A stretch of DNA of 34,151 bases from Streptomyces cinnamoneus (GTDB lineage Bacteria; Actinomycetota; Actinomycetes; Streptomycetales; Streptomycetaceae), in assembly GCF_014650495.1 (NCBI RefSeq), contig NZ_BMVB01000038.1, forward strand, positions 1 through 34,151. Direction: 5' to 3'. Made by a program: the position numbers and the translations under genes. Below, piece by piece: positions 30,621 through 34,151 of this stretch; position 1 is the first letter of the stretch, and every line of letters begins with the position of its first letter. Under the pieces are notes generated by a model. That model saw only the letters and a program-made list of their open reading frames with translations. It made no database searches and was not told the origin of the DNA.

Positions 30621-31223
30621 ATGACCGACTACCTGACCGCTGCCATGGCAATGCTCGGTCCCGCCCCGAACCGCTACGCCGATCCGGACGCATGGGACCG
30701 GCTCCGCGCCGAACTCGGAGTCCGGCTGCCGTCCGACTACCAGGTTCTCGTGGACGCCTACGCTCCCGTCAAGCTCAACGGCCACCTGTATCTGCACCAT
30801 CCAGCCACCGAGCGGTGGAACCTGGGGCAAAAGATCAAGGACACCATACGGGCCTGGTCCGGCGTGCCCTGGAACGACCTCAACCTCGAAGCGGACGAGG
30901 ACCCGCGTCGGCTGTTCGGACTCAAAGAGCTGACCTTCGGTACCCACGACGGCCTCTGGCCGCTCGCGAGCACCGACCGAGGAGAGACCATCTTCCTCGT
31001 CAGCCCCTCCCACGCCTCGTGGCTGCTGGTCGAGGACGGGGAAGGCGGCTGGGCGCGCTACGACATGGGCTTCGCCGAATGGCTGTACCGCTACCTCATC
31101 GGCGAGGACATGGCCGGCCCCAACAGCTCCGCCTTCTACCCCGGCCCTGTGAAAATGGAACCCCGTCCGATGTCCTACGAGGACCGCCCCGAACCTTGGC
31201 ACGGCCCGGACCGGGGCATGTAA
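30621..31223 (+). CDS. SUKH (SMI1/KNR4) family protein
   Basis: 200 residues from ATG 30621, five bases after AAGGA. The SUKH signature is visible: an N-terminal helix (DPDAWDRLRAELGVRLPSDY) with the family's LPxDY, followed by the beta core (FGTHDGLWPLASTDRGETIF, SWLLVEDGEGG) and a C-terminal helix (GFAEWLYRYLIGEDM). SUKH proteins are often immunity proteins for toxin systems, and orphans are common in streptomycetes; no toxin gene is seen here. The 29-residue tail of a second copy is at 7814-7903. Confidence 0.85.
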   Translation: MTDYLTAAMAMLGPAPNRYADPDAWDRLRAELGVRLPSDYQVLVDAYAPVKLNGHLYLHHPATERWNLGQKIKDTIRAWSGVPWNDLNLEADEDPRRLFGLKELTFGTHDGLWPLASTDRGETIFLVSPSHASWLLVEDGEGGWARYDMGFAEWLYRYLIGEDMAGPNSSAFYPGPVKMEPRPMSYEDRPEPWHGPDRGM

Positions 31224-31495
31224 CCCTGCCCTTCATCGCAGGCGCGAGGAAGGGGGCTTACTCGCTGCCGCGTGAATAAGCTGCGGTGCTCTCATTGCTG
31301 CGGGGAAATCGCTGGTACTACGGCAACTCGGAGAACGGGCACCCGGGGCTGGATCTGATCCCGCTACCCGAAGAGCCTAGGGGGCCGCTAAGCCCTTCGG
31401 ATAGCACGGGCCTCCAGCGCGCGCCCCGCCGGTCATGGGAGCAGGCGCCGGCCGCCCTGGGTGTGAGTCTCGGCCGAGGTGGGAAATGTCCGTGC
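31224..31495. other. Gap between SUKH and DUF1963-like genes
   Basis: A short plus-strand frame from about 31286 reads LLRGNRWYYGNSENGHPGLD, LIPLPEEPRGPLS with fair codon use and then degenerates. It may be a fragment of an unknown gene. No terminator was recognised. Confidence 0.35.
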
Positions 31496-32152
31496 TCAGC
31501 ACGATTCCCAGAAGAAGCGGCCCTCCCTGCCGTCGGGGCTGAGGAAGGCGTAGCCGTACCCGTAGCCGAAGTTGAGGAAGTACGGATCGTCTTCCGCTTC
31601 GCCGCAGTCTGTGAGGCGGAAGAAGAACTGCCAGGGAGCGTCGACCTGCGCATGGTGGGTGTAGTCGGCTACGCCGCCGACGTACTCCTCGGGGGCCTCG
31701 TCGGCCTCGTCCTCCGGGGCCGGCACCAGGTCGATGTACCACTCAACGGGCACCTCGCTCTCGTCCGGCCCCCACCGCCACAGAGACCGGCCACGCGTGC
31801 CGGGCGGGCCGATGACGGCGTGGGGCGGTATCCGGCCGCCAGGCTGGATGAGCAGCACGGCATCACCGTTTTCGGCGCCTATGCCACCCCAGATACGGTC
31901 GTCCTCATGCAAGAAGAGGTAGGCGAGGCGCTTGTCGCTACCCGGCACGGGAAACTGGCCGACGAAGACCAGCGGCTCTCCGCTGGCAGGATCGATCGGC
32001 CAGGTGGGGTCGCTGAGCCAACAAGGCGCGCCGCCGAGCTTGGCCACTGGCTCGATAGCCGGCTGCCTGGCGGGCCTGAGGGCCATCCGGCAGCGTGGCA
32101 GGAAGGCGGCGTCGTAGGGGCCCGCGGCCAGGCCGGCGGGATGCGGATTCAT
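31496..32152 (-). CDS. DUF1963 (YwqG)-like protein
   Basis: 218 residues from ATG 32152 (MNPHPAGLAAGPYDAAFLPR; upstream in-frame codons to 32200 look non-coding). The family pattern is present: KLGGAPCWLSDPTWPIDPAS, PLVFVGQFPVPG, YLFLHEDDRIWGG, a variable acidic middle and a C-terminal FFRLTDCGEAEDDPYFLNFG, YAFLSPDGREGRFFWESC. DUF1963 proteins are soluble, of unknown biochemistry, and sometimes found as immunity-like genes. It is convergent with the SUKH gene and divergent from the lipoprotein gene. Confidence 0.8.
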   Translation of the reverse strand: MNPHPAGLAAGPYDAAFLPRCRMALRPARQPAIEPVAKLGGAPCWLSDPTWPIDPASGEPLVFVGQFPVPGSDKRLAYLFLHEDDRIWGGIGAENGDAVLLIQPGGRIPPHAVIGPPGTRGRSLWRWGPDESEVPVEWYIDLVPAPEDEADEAPEEYVGGVADYTHHAQVDAPWQFFFRLTDCGEAEDDPYFLNFGYGYGYAFLSPDGREGRFFWESC

Positions 32153-32316
32153 GACCCGGACCGTACAACGAACCACTGACCGGACACGCCGGCGATCCAC
32201 CCTGCCCGCGCCGCGAAGAGCACAGTGCTGCCATTGGCCATGAGTAAAGTCGCTGGTCGATTACGATCAGTAGCCACTGATGGGGAATGGCAAACGATTC
32301 AAGGGGCGTTGAGGCG

Positions 32317-33624
32317 ATGTCCAACCGTGTCACCACAGCAATATCCATGGTCTGCGCGGTCACTGCGCTGACGCTGGTCACCGGCTGCGGACGCGACATC
32401 TCGTCTCCGGAAAGCCGGGGAAGCAGGGATAGCGGCGCGCCGGACCTTAAGGCTCCGATGACCAGCTACGACCCCCCTCGGACCTTCGGTAAGCCCGGAG
32501 TCCCTCTGCCCAAGGAGGCAGGTTTCGGCCCGAGCAGTGACATCTGGGGCTCGGCACTTGGGGGCCGCCTGCCCGTCACGCTGTACAAGACCTGGGCCTA
32601 CATCGCCTCACCGTACGACCTTCAGGCCGTCAACACAGACAACGGACGAGTGACGACCGTCCTCCCCCAGCACGAGGCACTGGTGGAGCCTGAGGACCGC
32701 ATTACCGAAGAACTCTCAGGGCCACCACTCCTGGCCAGCGTCGGTGGCCGTTCTCAGATCATCGTCCCCTTCGGTATCCAAATCCCTGGATCCGGTACCA
32801 CGGCCGCGACCCGCACACTGGAGCTCACCGCCGTGGACGCAGACTCCGCCGCCCAGCAGTGGAGGACCCAGCTGCAGCTTCCCGACTGGGCGCGGCGCGC
32901 CTACGGGAAACTGGCGGTCACGATGGTCGGCGGCCAGGGCAGCACCGCAGTTGTCAAAGTCGCCAACTCATACCACTCCACCGCATACGCCATCGACTTA
33001 GAGACGCACCGCGTCCTGTGGCAACAAGACCTCGCCGCCATGGCTGTGACCGGCGGCAACATCGCCGTGTTCGATCGAGACACCGGTGAGACCCGGCTGA
33101 GGACCGTAGACCTGCTGACCGGAGAGACCACCTGGACCGATACCGGGACGGCTCACCAGGTGAACGCCTCCGTAGCAGGCCCCAACGTGCTGCACTACTC
33201 GGGCAACGACTACAAGAGCGGACACGAGTTCACCAAGTTCCTCAACGCCCGGACCGGCGAGCTGCTCAACAACGTCGAGAACCTCGCGCGTGTGACCTGT
33301 ACGTATGACGGCAAAGCCACCACGGTCTGCTCCGGCAAGACGGGCGACTTCGAAAACCCCGACCAGGTCTTCGCCGTCGACGCCACCACCGGCAAACTGC
33401 TGTGGAAGCTCCCCGACACAACAGCCAACCGGGTCGCGCCGTCCATCACCACGGCATGGAACGGCCGCGTATACGGCACCACGCGAAACGGCCCGGTCGC
33501 CCTCGACGCCCGCACCGGTGCCGACACCACCCCAGGGCCCGGCCTGGCACCCGTCCTGGTCAACGGCTACACCGGACTCGCTATCGACGGCAGGACAGTA
33601 ACAGCCCACCGCACCACCAGCTGA
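32317..33624 (+). CDS. PQQ-like beta-propeller lipoprotein
   Basis: 435 residues from ATG 32317, with AAGGGG ten bases upstream. A signal peptide ends in the lipobox VTGC (C24), followed by a Ser/Gly/Asp linker. The mature part has repeated four-stranded blades of the PQQ-binding-like type, with blade motifs TWAYIASPYDLQAVNTDNGR, AYAIDLETHRVLWQQD, LRTVDLLTGETTWTDTG, VFAVDATTGKLLWKLPD and VALDARTGADTT. It is probably a surface-anchored binding or scaffold protein, as catalytic PQQ dehydrogenase residues are not evident. It stands alone, as the last gene before the right end. Confidence 0.85.
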   Translation: MSNRVTTAISMVCAVTALTLVTGCGRDISSPESRGSRDSGAPDLKAPMTSYDPPRTFGKPGVPLPKEAGFGPSSDIWGSALGGRLPVTLYKTWAYIASPYDLQAVNTDNGRVTTVLPQHEALVEPEDRITEELSGPPLLASVGGRSQIIVPFGIQIPGSGTTAATRTLELTAVDADSAAQQWRTQLQLPDWARRAYGKLAVTMVGGQGSTAVVKVANSYHSTAYAIDLETHRVLWQQDLAAMAVTGGNIAVFDRDTGETRLRTVDLLTGETTWTDTGTAHQVNASVAGPNVLHYSGNDYKSGHEFTKFLNARTGELLNNVENLARVTCTYDGKATTVCSGKTGDFENPDQVFAVDATTGKLLWKLPDTTANRVAPSITTAWNGRVYGTTRNGPVALDARTGADTTPGPGLAPVLVNGYTGLAIDGRTVTAHRTTS

Positions 33625-33647
33625 TCAACCCGGTGAAATCCCGAGCC

Positions 33648-33672
33648 AGGCGGCTGCAGGGACGACCCGCCT
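33648..33672 (+). terminator. Terminator-like hairpin after the lipoprotein gene
   Basis: AGGCGG (33648-33653) pairs with CCGCCT (33667-33672) across a 13-base loop, 24 bases after the stop codon. There is no U-run. Confidence 0.4.
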
Positions 33673-34027
33673 CCGCCCCGCCAGCTTGCGGGCCGCAGGT
33701 GCCTCGCAACCATCGGTGCACTGCACAACTCTGGCCGGGCGACACCAGAGGCACAGCGTTCATGCAGTGGTAGAGAAGACGGCGGGCATCAGGAACCCAC
33801 CGCTCGAGGGAATCCCGGGCACGAAAGCTGACTCGCCGGCGCATCGACTGCAGACCGCAGCATCGGACACGCATCCGTACCCCTTCCCGTTCCTGGACCT
33901 GGGATCCGGGACGGGACAGAACCCATCCGAGCCTTGGGCTGGTGGTGGCAGCCGGCGGCGCGTTCACCGCTGGAGCCGCCATGAGGGGCGTACGGTCGCT
34001 ATGCGCGTTCAGACAGGACGGCGCGCC

Positions 34028-34067
34028 GGCGGTCCCGCGGTCAGTTCGCACGTAGCGCGGGACCGCC
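34028..34067. repeat. Perfect 12-bp hairpin beside the right terminal repeat
   Basis: GGCGGTCCCGCG (34028-34039) and CGCGGGACCGCC (34056-34067) are perfectly complementary around a 16-base loop, seven bases before the right inverted repeat. It could be a terminator, an element end, or a fold-back of the kind found near linear replicon ends. No equivalent lies beside the left repeat. Confidence 0.7.
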
Positions 34068-34074
34068 CAGCCTG

Positions 34075-34151
34075 TAAATGATGTCCCGTAAGGGGTTGTT
34101 GGGGCAGGCTGATGTGCCTCTCGTGTGTTCGTGGGCTATCCCGCGAGAGCG
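34075..34151. repeat. Right copy of 77-bp terminal inverted repeat
   Basis: Exact reverse complement of bases 1-77 with no mismatch; similarity ends at base 34074. See the left copy for folding and the two explanations. Confidence 0.95.

Larger units (their letters stand above)
33625..34074. other. Right sub-terminal region without a convincing gene
   Basis: No frame on either strand has good codon bias or a recognisable protein pattern. It contains a terminator-like hairpin just after the lipoprotein gene and a strong GC hairpin beside the terminal repeat. Confidence 0.5.

Noticed and set aside
33581..34051. 156-codon minus-strand frame at the right end
   Set aside because: Poor codon bias, no ribosome site, and it overlaps the end of the lipoprotein gene.
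1..34151. A complete linear plasmid
   Set aside because: The terminal inverted repeats suggest it, but there is no replication, telomere-capping, partition or transfer gene, and the repeat length equals an assembler k-mer, so completeness cannot be claimed.
1..34151. CRISPR arrays, tRNA or rRNA genes
   Set aside because: No regularly spaced direct repeats and no cloverleaf or ribosomal RNA sequence noticed by eye.

Overview
The window looks like Streptomyces (or a close actinomycete) accessory DNA. It has very high G+C, codons ending mostly in G or C, frequent GTG starts, GTGA/ATGA gene overlaps, lipoproteins and families typical of streptomycete chromosome arms and large plasmids. The two ends of the window are perfect 77-base inverted repeats of each other (1-77 and 34075-34151). 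This could be the inner end of a long terminal inverted repeat of a linear replicon. It could also be a contig closed by an inverted repeat in the assembly, since 77 is a common assembler k-mer length. I see no replication initiator, telomere protein, partition or conjugation gene, so I do not call it a complete plasmid.

Layout. 1-5.4 kb: small membrane, zinc-binding and secreted genes, including three members of one three-helix membrane family (one intact, two decayed), a DUF7691-like gene and a lipoprotein polysaccharide deacetylase. 5.5-7.9 kb: an ISL3-family element, an inverted 168-base partial copy of its right end, and the 3' tail of a disrupted SUKH gene. 8.3-8.9 kb: an Xre regulator plus membrane protein pair with its own operator. 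8.9-12 kb (minus strand): a zinc-finger gene, DUF6192, RacP-like and IS5-type transposase in one tight operon. 12-17 kb: a dienelactone-hydrolase-like gene, IS5-family debris that truncates an alpha/beta hydrolase, and a divergent TetR/hydrolase pair with two clear operators. 17-19.3 kb: a GH114-like lipoprotein and a secreted protein. 19.3-27 kb (plus strand): a second DUF6192, RacP-like, transposase operon, inverted relative to the first. Its transposase gene is split by a 5.5-kb Tn554-family element (tnpA, tnpB, tnpC and one membrane cargo gene). 27-34 kb: a LuxR-type regulator, an I36-like inhibitor, a DUF6192 fragment, a HAD-like gene broken by a 271-base deletion derivative of a Tn554-like element, a SUKH gene, a DUF1963-like gene and a beta-propeller lipoprotein.

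Two stories stand out. First, the DUF6192-RacP-transposase gene order is kept in two diverged, oppositely oriented copies, with 2-51 base gaps and no room for insertion-sequence ends inside. The transposase therefore looks like a regular member of the operon. Second, the complete Tn554-like element and the mini-element both begin with TTTACCGAC after a six-base core, repeat that motif 67-68 bases further in, and sit in frame inside conserved codons (Ala-Ala of a transposase; the D-x-D-G motif of a HAD protein). That defines the ends of this element family from sequence alone.

Much of the rest is decaying accessory DNA. At least nine gene remnants can be read, several explained by an adjacent mobile element. 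Family names are from memory of protein families and were not checked by any search.
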